Assembly (NCBI RefSeq): GCF_035195345.1
Contig: NZ_CP136574.1
Span: forward strand, 310,001 to 374,000
Reading direction: 5' to 3'
DNA length: 64,000 nucleotides
Origin: Flavobacterium sp.
Lineage (GTDB): Bacteria; Bacteroidota; Bacteroidia; Flavobacteriales; Flavobacteriaceae
This document shows positions 35,448-43,475 of this stretch, piece by piece. Each line of letters starts with the position of its first letter. Position 1 is the stretch's first letter. The translations under genes and the position numbers were made by a program. The notes below the pieces were generated by a model. It saw only the letters and a program-made list of their open reading frames with translations, had not been told where the DNA came from and ran no database searches.

Positions 35448-35455
35448 TATATTTG
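35448..35455 (+). promoter_or_regulatory. Promoter -7 box upstream of the frameshifted gene
   Basis: TATATTTG matches TAnnTTTG and lies 31 bases before the ATG at 35486. No clear TTTG upstream. It faces the XRE gene, so an operator is likely in this gap. Confidence 0.5.
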
Positions 35456-35485
35456 TTAATTATAAACTAACATTAACAATCAATT

Positions 35486-35883
35486 ATGAAAAAAAATATT
35501 CTATTAATTCTCTTTTTACATCAAGTCAATTAATTGCACAAAATTATTATTACAGTAAAAGAACTGAATCTGTTAAGTATATTGATTCAAATGGGAAAAA
35601 TACTTCAAAAGTAATAAAAGCTAATACAGGCAATTTTAAATTATATTATGAAAAAAATGGTCTTGATGGTAAAGATGTATTTACAGAATACATAAATAAT
35701 GAAGAAATTGGCTATTTTGCTTTAGTAAAAAAGTATGATAATAAAGAATTTAATGGTAAAATTTACCAGCAGGGTTATTATTTTTCAACCGAGATTCAAG
35801 ATGGAGTAATTGTTTCAAACACTTTAAATAGAGATAAGGTAATAATATTTATAGGCGACAAAATAATACAGTATGACAAATAA
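35486..35883 (+). pseudogene. Frameshifted secreted protein gene
   Basis: ATG at 35486 opens MKKNILLILF and then hits a stop after 15 codons. In the next frame a full protein continues as FTSSQLIAQNYYYSKRTESV and runs to the stop at 35881-35883. One extra base in either the A8 or the T5 homopolymer would join a normal signal peptide (hydrophobic core, then LIAQN cleavage region) to the 110-residue mature part, which contains YYEKNGLDGKDVFTEYINNE. Either a real inactivating indel or a sequencing error in a homopolymer. No family recognised. Confidence 0.7.
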
Positions 35884-36036
35884 ATTATTTTATTTTCATG
35901 ATTAGTATTTTTTTTATCAAGTCTGGCTCAATTATATTTTTCATAAAAAAAACCTTATTTTAGTTTTGAATCAATTCAAGAAACAGCCTATTCAATTGTA
36001 ATCCGTTAAATAATATAAATTAAAACATTCCTTTAA

Positions 36037-36447
36037 ATGAAACGAAAATTATTAATATTCATTACATTATTTCTTTCTCAATTATTTTTTTCTCAGAATT
36101 TAACTATTGCTGAAAACCACAATGATAAGGCAATTGATGAACTTATGAATGGAAATAATCAGACAGCACTTTATGAAATAAATCAAGCAATAAAAATTAA
36201 TCCTAAAAATGCAAATTATTATTATATAAGAGGGATGATTCTTCAAAAAATGAATGATTTAAACAAAGCACTTATTGATTATAAAAAAACGTTATCTTTA
36301 AATCCAAAACATATTGATGCAACAATGAAGTGTGCTGTTGTTTATGCAAAACTAAACGACAAAACAAAATCTTGTGAATATTTCAAAAGAGCTTGTAATT
36401 TAGGAGAATCTAAAGCATGTGACGGTTATTATAAATTTTGTAATTAA
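36037..36447 (+). CDS. Exported tetratricopeptide repeat protein
   Basis: 136 residues with a signal peptide (MKRKLLIFITLFLSQLFFSQ). Two to three TPR units follow (about 28-61, 62-95 and 96-125), clear in ALYEINQAIKINPKNANYYY and ALIDYKKTLSLNPKHIDATM. The C-terminus has CEYFKRACNLGESKACDGYY, a Sel1-like Cys-containing repeat. It is probably a periplasmic protein-binding scaffold. It starts the plus-strand cargo series. Confidence 0.82.
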   Translation: MKRKLLIFITLFLSQLFFSQNLTIAENHNDKAIDELMNGNNQTALYEINQAIKINPKNANYYYIRGMILQKMNDLNKALIDYKKTLSLNPKHIDATMKCAVVYAKLNDKTKSCEYFKRACNLGESKACDGYYKFCN

Positions 36448-36467
36448 GTTATTAATATTAAACATCT

Positions 36468-37196
36468 ATGAAAACATCAAAAACGGTACGAAGCTATAAA
36501 TATTTGATTATATCAATTTTAATTTTCCTAGCTTTATTTATTGCTAAAATTTATTATGAATATATAGATAATCTTGAATATCAAGGGGAGACTAATTATG
36601 ACTATTATACTGATACAAATTATAAAAACTTTATAGATTTCACAAAATCTCAACAAGATATTTTGGCGAATGTTTTAATGATTTCTGTTATATTGTCTCT
36701 AATAATAATTATAAATAAAATTAAAGATTTCAAATCAGGCATACAAAAATTAATTCTAGTAATATGGTTTATTTATGTTATTTCTATTATTGTTGGTTTA
36801 ATTGACCGACAAATGTACGGTGACTATGCTTATAGAATTTGCAAAACTTATTTTATTAATTATTTACTTTTCATTCCACATTTATTCATAATATATAGAC
36901 AAACATTCGTTGGAGAAACTGTTGACCTTTCAAACGAAATAAAGCATAATGAGGAAAAGAAATTTTCAAACAGTTTAGGTGATTTAAAAAAATTATTAGA
37001 ATTGGGTCAAATTAGTGAACAAGAATTTAACTCCAAGAAAGAAACTATATTAAAAAAGAAAATAGAGACAGAGATTAAATTAACTGAGGAATATAAATTA
37101 CTAGAAAAAACTAAAAATACTGGATTAATAACCGAAGAGGAATTTAAGTTAAAGCTTAACAATCTTATAGATAAAAAATACCGTGAATCACTATGA
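36468..37196 (+). CDS. Membrane protein with SHOCT-like C-terminal repeats
   Basis: 242 residues. Four spans lie in the first 145 residues (about 13-30, 64-82, 95-118, 125-145), then a cytoplasmic coiled region. The tail contains two SHOCT-like units (LGDLKKLLELGQISEQEFNS and LEKTKNTGLITEEEFKLKLN), a short motif usually involved in oligomerisation or regulation. It overlaps the next gene by four bases. Function unknown; likely cooperates with the adjacent small membrane protein. Confidence 0.72.
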   Translation: MKTSKTVRSYKYLIISILIFLALFIAKIYYEYIDNLEYQGETNYDYYTDTNYKNFIDFTKSQQDILANVLMISVILSLIIIINKIKDFKSGIQKLILVIWFIYVISIIVGLIDRQMYGDYAYRICKTYFINYLLFIPHLFIIYRQTFVGETVDLSNEIKHNEEKKFSNSLGDLKKLLELGQISEQEFNSKKETILKKKIETEIKLTEEYKLLEKTKNTGLITEEEFKLKLNNLIDKKYRESL

Positions 37197-37483
37197 CAAA
37201 ATCAATAAAAATAATAGTAGCCATTTTACTTTTTTTATGTGTTTTGAAAATGCCTTATGGATATTATCAATTTGTTAGAATAGCTTGTGTTTTAGGGTTT
37301 TCCATATTAGCCTACAATTCATATAAAAACGATAATGATTTTACTAATGTTATCACTTATGTCTTTTTAGTACTTGTTTTTCAGCCTTTCAATACAGTAA
37401 GTTTAAATAAAATAACTTGGAATATAATTGATATTATTGTAGGTATTGGTTTATTAGTTAGCATAAAAAAATCCGAAAAATAA
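37193..37483 (+). CDS. Small membrane protein, DUF6804-like
   Basis: 96 residues with three spans (about 5-22, 26-45 and 55-90). Start overlaps the preceding stop (ATGA). MPYGYYQFVRIACVLGFSIL followed by VFQPFNTVSL resembles small DUF6804 proteins found in many bacterial accessory regions. Function unknown. Confidence 0.65.
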   Translation: MTKSIKIIVAILLFLCVLKMPYGYYQFVRIACVLGFSILAYNSYKNDNDFTNVITYVFLVLVFQPFNTVSLNKITWNIIDIIVGIGLLVSIKKSEK

Positions 37484-37499
37484 TTTAAAGTATCTCATT

Positions 37500-38417
37500 A
37501 TGAATATTAAATACAGTTTTATTTGTTTCATTACAGTTTTTTTGTTTTCGTGCAAAAACAAAGCAATAACAAATGTGGATGAAAGTTTAAAAATTGAAGA
37601 TTCAACAAATGAAACAAAACTAAATTTAAAAGAACAACTTAAAAATGAAGTTGATTATAGTAATCTTAAAAAAGAGGAATTAAATAATTTAAATATTATA
37701 AATGGATTTAGAAATATTAAACTAGGTAGTGATATTAATTCTTATTCATTAAATGGTTGTGAGGAATCTTATTCAATTATAAATCCTAAATATTCAAATA
37801 TTGAATTTAATTTTAATAATGAATCACTAAATCTAGGTAATGGAAAAATTTCATTAGTAAAATTACGTTATCTTGAAAATAAATTAAAATACATTGAATT
37901 GATACACAATGAATTGATTATAAATAGCTATTATGTAAATAATCTTAGTTATGTTGCCGAATTTAGAGAGCATAGTCTTATCAATTTATATCTAAATATA
38001 TTTGGGAAACCATTAAAAACAACCCTCTATAATAATAGAAGTTTGTATATTAATGACCAAACTTTAGAGTGTAATAGCGAAAACTGGGATGATTGCTTCA
38101 ATAAATTTTGTCAAACTTATCCAAATTACCCAAACAGTATTGTTATTTCATTATTATGGAAAAATGAAAATTTGAGTTATGAATTGTTACTATTTAAAGA
38201 TACACTAAATATGTATGATGAGCAGATTATTCAAAAAATGAAAGAATGCCAAAATAATGGTAGTAATTATTACTCTAATGAAATGTCCATAATTAAAATA
38301 TATCAAAATGACGAAAATTTAGTTGAAAAACTGGAACAATTACAATTAGATTATCTAAATAGTAATGATAGTAATATAAAGAATAATGAAGCTATGAAAA
38401 ACGCTAAAGGATTATAG
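37500..38417 (+). CDS. Hypothetical lipoprotein
   Basis: 305 residues. The signal peptide ends in a lipobox with Cys at position 18 (VFLFSCKNKA), so it is a predicted lipoprotein. The mature part is rich in Asn, Leu and Lys and has no recognised domain. The segment FRNIKLGSDINSYSLNGCEE is typical of many unknown bacterial lipoproteins with an initial beta motif. It lies in the plus-strand cargo operon, 16 bases after the DUF6804-like gene. Confidence 0.7.
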   Translation: MNIKYSFICFITVFLFSCKNKAITNVDESLKIEDSTNETKLNLKEQLKNEVDYSNLKKEELNNLNIINGFRNIKLGSDINSYSLNGCEESYSIINPKYSNIEFNFNNESLNLGNGKISLVKLRYLENKLKYIELIHNELIINSYYVNNLSYVAEFREHSLINLYLNIFGKPLKTTLYNNRSLYINDQTLECNSENWDDCFNKFCQTYPNYPNSIVISLLWKNENLSYELLLFKDTLNMYDEQIIQKMKECQNNGSNYYSNEMSIIKIYQNDENLVEKLEQLQLDYLNSNDSNIKNNEAMKNAKGL

Positions 38418-38437
38418 TTTAAGAGAGTAAAGTACTT

Positions 38438-38608
38438 ATGAGAAAAATATTTATATTATTAGTTGCAATAACTTCATTAATCTCATGTAAAACAACAACA
38501 GAGAAATGTGTGGATAAATTAATTGAAGAAGAGGGTTATTCTTATGAAGAAGCTTGTGATGAATGTGAATATATAAGAGATTCAGAAGCTAGATACGATA
38601 GAAATTAA
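38438..38608 (+). CDS. Small Cys-rich lipoprotein
   Basis: 56 residues from the ATG at 38438. MRKIFILLVAITSLISCKTT is a lipoprotein signal with the lipobox Cys at 17. The 40-residue mature part is very acidic and has three further Cys (EKCVDKLIEEEGYSYEEACD, then ECEY). It ends one base before the next gene's ATG. Probably expressed with its neighbours; function unknown. Confidence 0.65.
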   Translation: MRKIFILLVAITSLISCKTTTEKCVDKLIEEEGYSYEEACDECEYIRDSEARYDRN

Positions 38609-38609
38609 T

Positions 38610-38996
38610 ATGTTATTCTCACGACCAAAAATAAAGAAACCAACTTTCTACGAAGAATTATATTATATCAATTCTGAACAGGAATTGGTTTGTCGATTTT
38701 CTCCATATTCAGTAATCAAAAAAGAGTTTGAAAAAATTGGTTTAGATACAAACGAAGCTACAATTGAAGAATTAATGGCTCAAATTAGCTTAATGTTTTT
38801 GGAAGGATACTCATCTAAAATTGATGAAGACCCAAACTATTCGCTGGGTCAATTTAAGCAGACGGAGTTCTATAAAATACGTTTTGTACTTCTAAATCAT
38901 CTAAAAGAAGTAGGCTTTTATCTTTATGATTATAAAGAGGAAATTATGCCCAAAAAGATTAAAGCATTTTATAAAAAAATAAATGCACAAAAATGA
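38610..38996 (+). CDS. Hypothetical soluble protein
   Basis: 128 residues, no signal or membrane segment. FYEELYYINSEQELVCRFSP and GLDTNEATIEELMAQISLMF suggest an alpha/beta fold of unknown type. Its start lies one base after the preceding stop, and its stop overlaps the following membrane-protein start (ATGA). Tight packing on both sides argues for a real, co-expressed gene. Confidence 0.65.
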   Translation: MLFSRPKIKKPTFYEELYYINSEQELVCRFSPYSVIKKEFEKIGLDTNEATIEELMAQISLMFLEGYSSKIDEDPNYSLGQFKQTEFYKIRFVLLNHLKEVGFYLYDYKEEIMPKKIKAFYKKINAQK

Positions 38997-39469
38997 AAAT
39001 TGGATATATCGCAGTAATGTCTGCAATTTTTCTTTGGGGTTTAACTTACTTAATTTCACTTATTTTAATTTTAAGTAGATTTTCATGTATTTTAAAATTA
39101 AAGACAATTGTCAATAAAGGTATTTTCTATAAAATTCTTTTTCTAATAACTTTTATTTTACCTCTTTTGGCGGCAACAGTTTATAGAATTGGAGGGTTTT
39201 TACAGGGAAATAGATTGATATATTGGGGATGTTTTATAGAGGATTTTTATAAAACTTTTTTTATTTGGAAACTTGTTAGTTTGATAATGTTTTTTATTAT
39301 GATTATAACTCTAGTCAAACCATCATTTTTTGGGTTTAAAAAAAGACTAGATATAATATTTTCATATATTTTATTACAATCTTATAATTTTATAATGATT
39401 ATAATTTATTTGTTATTTATATATTATACATCAGGTTATTTGTCAGGAAAATCATGGAATTGTTACTAA
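38993..39469 (+). CDS. Multi-span membrane protein, paralogue 1
   Basis: 158 residues, about four spans. It is a clear paralogue of the next gene: both begin with AVxSxIFLWxLTYLI, share a middle segment with a YRIGG/YNIGG turn followed by WGCFIEDF/WGCYIEDF, and end with a TM and a short Ser-Gly-Lys tail with Cys. The family is not recognised. Start overlaps the preceding gene. It is probably an inner-membrane protein acting with the CHAP-type hydrolase and PP2C phosphatase downstream. Confidence 0.7.
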   Translation: MKIGYIAVMSAIFLWGLTYLISLILILSRFSCILKLKTIVNKGIFYKILFLITFILPLLAATVYRIGGFLQGNRLIYWGCFIEDFYKTFFIWKLVSLIMFFIMIITLVKPSFFGFKKRLDIIFSYILLQSYNFIMIIIYLLFIYYTSGYLSGKSWNCY

Positions 39470-39481
39470 AATAAATTTATC

Positions 39482-39958
39482 ATGGAAGGAAGACATTTTG
39501 CGGTATTATCATCTATATTTCTTTGGAGTTTGACTTATTTAATTGCCTTTATAATTATTTCAAATAAACTTTCAAAAGGTAATTTATTTACCAAAATAGC
39601 ATCTAAATATAAAATTTATTGGACTGTTTTTTATATTTCAATTCTCTTCCCTTTTTTAGCTGGAGTATCATATAATATTGGCGGTAGTATGGAAAAAGGT
39701 AATTCAATTGCATGGGGATGTTATATTGAAGATTTTTGGCTTAGTTCAATAATTTGGCTTTTTATTGGTACAATACTTTTTTTTATCATGATTTATGGTT
39801 TAATAAATCCTACTAAATTAAAATTCGCTAAAAGAAAGGACTTGTTTTTTGCGTATATTTCAATTCAATCTTATGCATTTTTCATGATTATAATTTATTT
39901 TATTTGCATAGGTTATTTTTCAGGTGACCTTAGTGGAAAAGATAGTACATGTTTGTAA
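39482..39958 (+). CDS. Multi-span membrane protein, paralogue 2
   Basis: 158 residues, identical in length to the preceding gene and aligning along its whole length (FAVLSSIFLWSLTYLIAFII, NIGGSMEKGNSIAWGCYIED, terminal LSGKDSTCL). This is a tandem duplication that has since diverged, since the nucleotide sequences are clearly different. Conserved acidic and Cys residues in WGCYIEDF may be functional. Four spans predicted. Three bases separate it from the CHAP gene. Confidence 0.7.
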   Translation: MEGRHFAVLSSIFLWSLTYLIAFIIISNKLSKGNLFTKIASKYKIYWTVFYISILFPFLAGVSYNIGGSMEKGNSIAWGCYIEDFWLSSIIWLFIGTILFFIMIYGLINPTKLKFAKRKDLFFAYISIQSYAFFMIIIYFICIGYFSGDLSGKDSTCL

Positions 39959-39961
39959 ATT

Positions 39962-40540
39962 ATGAAAAATAGATTAAAGAAAATTTTATTGTCATTAACA
40001 ATAATATCTGTAATGCTTTTAGTAGTTATAGCTGTTTTTGACAATAAATATTACATAGGTAAAAAAATAGACAGCTTTAATAATGTATCGGTTTATTACA
40101 ATGGTAATCCAAAAAATGTTAATGGAAGAAATTTAACAAAAGACGGTTACAATTTAGGATTGAATTATCAATGTGTAGAATTTGTTAAGCGATATTATTA
40201 TGAATATTTAAATCATAAGATGCCAAATAGTTATGGTCATGCTAAAGACTTTTATGACAGAGAAACATTAGACGGAGAATTAAATAATAGTAGAAATTTG
40301 ATACAATTTAATAATCCAAGTTTTTCAAAACCAAAAGTAAATGATATACTAGTTTTGGATAAAAGTATCTTTAATAAGTTCGGACATGTTTCTATTGTGA
40401 GTAGAGTAAATGATAATTCAATTGAAGTGGTTCAGCAGAATGTATTTTTAAACAGTAGAGAAGATTATGACTTAATTTTTATTGACGGAAAATGGAAGGT
40501 TGATAATGAAAGAATTTTATGCTGGCTAAGAATGGAATAA
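39962..40540 (+). CDS. Membrane-anchored CHAP-domain amidase/endopeptidase
   Basis: 192 residues. An N-terminal membrane anchor (LKKILLSLTIISVMLLVVIA) is followed by a CHAP (cysteine-histidine amidohydrolase/peptidase) domain. The nucleophile is Cys71 in YQCVEFVKRYY, His142 lies in FGHVSIVSRV, and the polar partner is in VVQQN. CHAP enzymes cut peptidoglycan stem peptides or, in GspS-like enzymes, glutathionylspermidine. Here an envelope-facing peptidoglycan hydrolase is likely. The last 22 bases overlap the PP2C gene. Its partner genes suggest regulated cell-wall attack or remodelling. Confidence 0.75.
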   Translation: MKNRLKKILLSLTIISVMLLVVIAVFDNKYYIGKKIDSFNNVSVYYNGNPKNVNGRNLTKDGYNLGLNYQCVEFVKRYYYEYLNHKMPNSYGHAKDFYDRETLDGELNNSRNLIQFNNPSFSKPKVNDILVLDKSIFNKFGHVSIVSRVNDNSIEVVQQNVFLNSREDYDLIFIDGKWKVDNERILCWLRME

Positions 40541-41244
40541 GTTTGGAAGTGTTTCTGTCAGAAAAAGGCAAGAGAGAAATCAACGAAGACTATTTAATTT
40601 ATCATCCAAATAAATTTTATGCTGTTCTTGATGGGGTTGGGGGAAATGGAAATGGAGAAATAGCTTCAAAATTAGTTGGGGAAACCATAAAAGAAGTATT
40701 TTTAAAATCTAAGTTTATTACTGAAGCAATTGAAGAAGCTGAAAAAAAGTTAATTGCTTACAAAAGAAAGAATCCTTCTACAGAACGAATGGCAACAACA
40801 ATTGCTATTGCTGAAATATTAGATAATGGGGTTTTAGTCTCATGGGCTGGCGACAGCCGAGTTTATCAATTTCGAGATGGTAAAATTATATTTATAACTT
40901 CTGACCACAGCTGGGTTGCTAATGCGGTCAAAAAAGGTGTTTTAAGACCTGTAGAAGCACTTTCCCATCCAAGAGCTAATGAGTTAACAAAATCAATAAA
41001 AGACAGCTCAAAACCTTCAAAATTAGAACAAGTATTAATTGAAGATATTCAACCAAATGATTACTTTTTAATTTGCACCGATGGGATTACAGAATCGTGG
41101 ATTGATTCTGATTTAGAAGAACTGTTTTTTAGTTTAAAATCTTCAAGTGAAATTATTCAAGAATTAAAAAAAAGCTGTGAAACATTTTCAGAAGATAATT
41201 TCACAGCAATTATATTTAAAATTGAATCAATCTCTCGTTTTTAA
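40519..41244 (+). CDS. PP2C-family Ser/Thr protein phosphatase
   Basis: 241 residues, complete PP2C fold. Metal-binding and catalytic motifs: NEDYLIYHPNKFYAVLDGVG (Asp-Gly-Val-Gly), VSWAGDSRVYQFRDGKII, LICTDGITESWI and DNFTAIIFKI. It is cytoplasmic. No kinase gene is seen in the element, so its target must be a host kinase substrate or an element protein. PP2C genes next to cell-wall hydrolases are reminiscent of contact-dependent systems, but no T6SS or toxin-delivery genes are visible here. The start overlaps the CHAP gene. Confidence 0.85.
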   Translation: MLAKNGISLEVFLSEKGKREINEDYLIYHPNKFYAVLDGVGGNGNGEIASKLVGETIKEVFLKSKFITEAIEEAEKKLIAYKRKNPSTERMATTIAIAEILDNGVLVSWAGDSRVYQFRDGKIIFITSDHSWVANAVKKGVLRPVEALSHPRANELTKSIKDSSKPSKLEQVLIEDIQPNDYFLICTDGITESWIDSDLEELFFSLKSSSEIIQELKKSCETFSEDNFTAIIFKIESISRF

Positions 41245-41248
41245 AAGA

Positions 41249-41848
41249 CTACTTTTTTCCATACTTTAATTCATTATACCACAAAGCATCTCTATGTATT
41301 TTATAATTCATTTTGGAATCACTTACAGTGTAATGTACATAAGTTTCGTTAATATGTGTTATTCTAGGATTTAGTTGAATTTTATCCGCATCACAATACA
41401 AAAGATTTTTGAAAAGTCTAAAATTAGCATCTCTTTCAAAATCACTCAAACTTGGTTCTGAAAACCAAATGTAATTTCCGCTGGAGACAATTACGCTTTC
41501 AAGCCATTTAACTTCATTACATTCGGGGTGTGGTTCATTTATTAATTCTGAAACTTCTCCTCTAGCTCCTTGTGTTAACATTTCTTCAATGAATAAGAAA
41601 TCTTTCTGTAATTCTAATCCATTAGCAATAAGAACTTTTTGTGCAAATTCTTCTAGCTGAAAAGGTGGCGAACTCATTTCAGCAGTCATTACAATAGTTC
41701 CATTTGTAACTCCTGTAAAATTGTGTTGTGTTGAAAATTTCTCTATACTACCAAATTTCTCAACAACGGTTGAAACTTTTATAACAAGAGTTGAAAAAAC
41801 AATTTTTTGAATATCTAGGTCGATGTATGTAATCATAATACAAATCAA
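41249..41848 (-). CDS. Hypothetical protein
   Basis: 199 residues, or 195 from the second Met (MITYIDLDIQ). No signal or membrane segment. Central NFTGVTNGTIVMTAEMSSPP and FAQKVLIANGLELQKDFLFI suggest an alpha/beta fold. No family is recognised. It converges with the PP2C gene with only 4 bases between stops, so the two share no terminator that I can see. It is presumably an accessory gene of the element. Confidence 0.6.
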   Translation of the reverse strand: MICIMITYIDLDIQKIVFSTLVIKVSTVVEKFGSIEKFSTQHNFTGVTNGTIVMTAEMSSPPFQLEEFAQKVLIANGLELQKDFLFIEEMLTQGARGEVSELINEPHPECNEVKWLESVIVSSGNYIWFSEPSLSDFERDANFRLFKNLLYCDADKIQLNPRITHINETYVHYTVSDSKMNYKIHRDALWYNELKYGKK

Positions 41849-42041
41849 TTATTTTATTGATATAATAAACAACTAAATTTATTCCTAAAAATGATTATAG
41901 TAACCATTATTTTTTATATTAGCAATAACAAGAGTTTTAACTAACATAAGATGAAAATATTTACAAACATGTGAAAAATAATTAATCAAAAGAAAAAATG
42001 TTAAGTAAAAAAAAATATTTTTTTAGATGAGTCATTTTTAA

Positions 42042-43475
42042 TTAAATCACTTGGCGAGAATCAATTGCGAAATTTGACTTTTCAATGGTTAGGTTTGGAG
42101 CAACTTCAAACAAATCAATAAATTTCTTCTCCATGAAATCTTTAAGTTCCTCCACATAGCTAACTGTTGTAATTAAACAATCGTGAAGTGTAAAGATTGG
42201 AACTTTACCTTTATGAATTTTATCATACTCCCTAGCTATTTTATCAATCATCGTTTTGGCTTCAAATTGGAAGGTACAATAAGCTATTTTTTTATGTCGC
42301 TCTTTTGAGTCTCCACTATTTTGCTCAATATTTTTAAACTCATTTATAAAATTTAGGACTTGTGGAAATAAAGAACCAAAAGCAAGTTGTTCAAATTTAT
42401 AGATACTAGTTTTGGCAAAAAGCATTGACAATAGCCTTTTCTTAGCAAACTTTTCCAAGTCTTTCATATTGCCATCAAAATAATATCCAAATTGCTCTTT
42501 AAATTCGTGATTATAATACTTCATCACCTTTTCAAAATTGTATCCTTTTGATGAATATACTTCTTCGTTAAAGATTCTATCCGCAAACCGTTCGTATAGT
42601 TTTTTATTTAATACCAAACCACCAAAGTCGTCAACCTCAGTATTTAATAGATATACGGGCATTTTTGCCAACATATAAATGATAGAAATATCATACTGAA
42701 ATTCCTCCGAAACGTAAGTAAGGCGATTAGCAAGATAGTACTTCATAGTCAGAAATAGGAAAAATGGTATTGCCGAGCTGATGTCGACTTCGGCTAGGAA
42801 TTCCCCATCATATTGTAGATGATTTCTAGCATTTTTTGACAAACGTGTAATATTGGAGTGAACTCTCCCATCGGTTTTTGGTTTTAATGTTAATTTAGTA
42901 TCTCCATTCATTATTTTGATAATACTTTTAGCGTTTCTAAGGCGTTTTTCTTTATCGGAGATTTTGTTTATACGTTCCATTGCTAATGAAGGCTCATAAA
43001 TGGTTAATTTACCATCTTTAAAATACTTCATTAAGAAATAATAATTCAATCTAATCATTTCATTAGTGATGTTTTTTAATTTTATTGCATTTAATCTTTT
43101 TAAGAGAGATTTATCTGTAATTGTATATATTTCTAATTCACTGTCGGAATAGTATTTCTGAAGTTTATAACCAAAGGGTTTGCCTTTTTCATATCTTGCA
43201 CCCCTAAGAACAGCCCCGTCATTGGGGAAGTTTTCAATTAAAAATTGTATATGTTTATAATATATTCTGTTAAACTTTTGAAGATACTTTGAGTGCAGTC
43301 TAGTATAATTTGAAGATTTATTGCTTTGGTACAAAATCACAAAATGGATGACCAAGTAAGCAAAGTCAGTATTGAACTTGAAATCGTGATTGTATTTTCT
43401 TACTAAATATTCAAGGTTTAAATTCTTTGGTTTTAGGATATAGTATGCTTTCATTTGTTCGAAGTTTTTAGACAA
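42042..43475 (-). CDS. Stand-alone family-A polymerase palm-like protein
   Basis: 477 residues, with a good alternative start at Met8. The C-terminal half shows the three family-A polymerase motifs in order: motif A (FLAEVDISSAIPFFL, catalytic Asp231), motif B (FAKKRLLSMLFAKTSIY, basic residues 345-347), and motif C (IFTLHDCLITT, His431-Asp432). Between B and C, CTFQFEAKTMIDKIARE matches the helix that in Pol I reads QGTAAD. The preceding DGRVHSNITRLSKNARNHL is the fingers-side stretch found in plasmid and phage polymerases of Bacteroidota. There is no 3'-5' or 5' exonuclease domain; the first 200 residues are unlike any domain I know. It probably makes DNA (or RNA) for the element. Function is inferred from motifs only. 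Confidence 0.65.
   Translation of the reverse strand: MSKNFEQMKAYYILKPKNLNLEYLVRKYNHDFKFNTDFAYLVIHFVILYQSNKSSNYTRLHSKYLQKFNRIYYKHIQFLIENFPNDGAVLRGARYEKGKPFGYKLQKYYSDSELEIYTITDKSLLKRLNAIKLKNITNEMIRLNYYFLMKYFKDGKLTIYEPSLAMERINKISDKEKRLRNAKSIIKIMNGDTKLTLKPKTDGRVHSNITRLSKNARNHLQYDGEFLAEVDISSAIPFFLFLTMKYYLANRLTYVSEEFQYDISIIYMLAKMPVYLLNTEVDDFGGLVLNKKLYERFADRIFNEEVYSSKGYNFEKVMKYYNHEFKEQFGYYFDGNMKDLEKFAKKRLLSMLFAKTSIYKFEQLAFGSLFPQVLNFINEFKNIEQNSGDSKERHKKIAYCTFQFEAKTMIDKIAREYDKIHKGKVPIFTLHDCLITTVSYVEELKDFMEKKFIDLFEVAPNLTIEKSNFAIDSRQVI

Noticed and set aside
40519..41244. T6SS PppA-type phosphatase as evidence for a secretion system
   Set aside because: No kinase, FHA protein or structural T6SS gene lies in the element.
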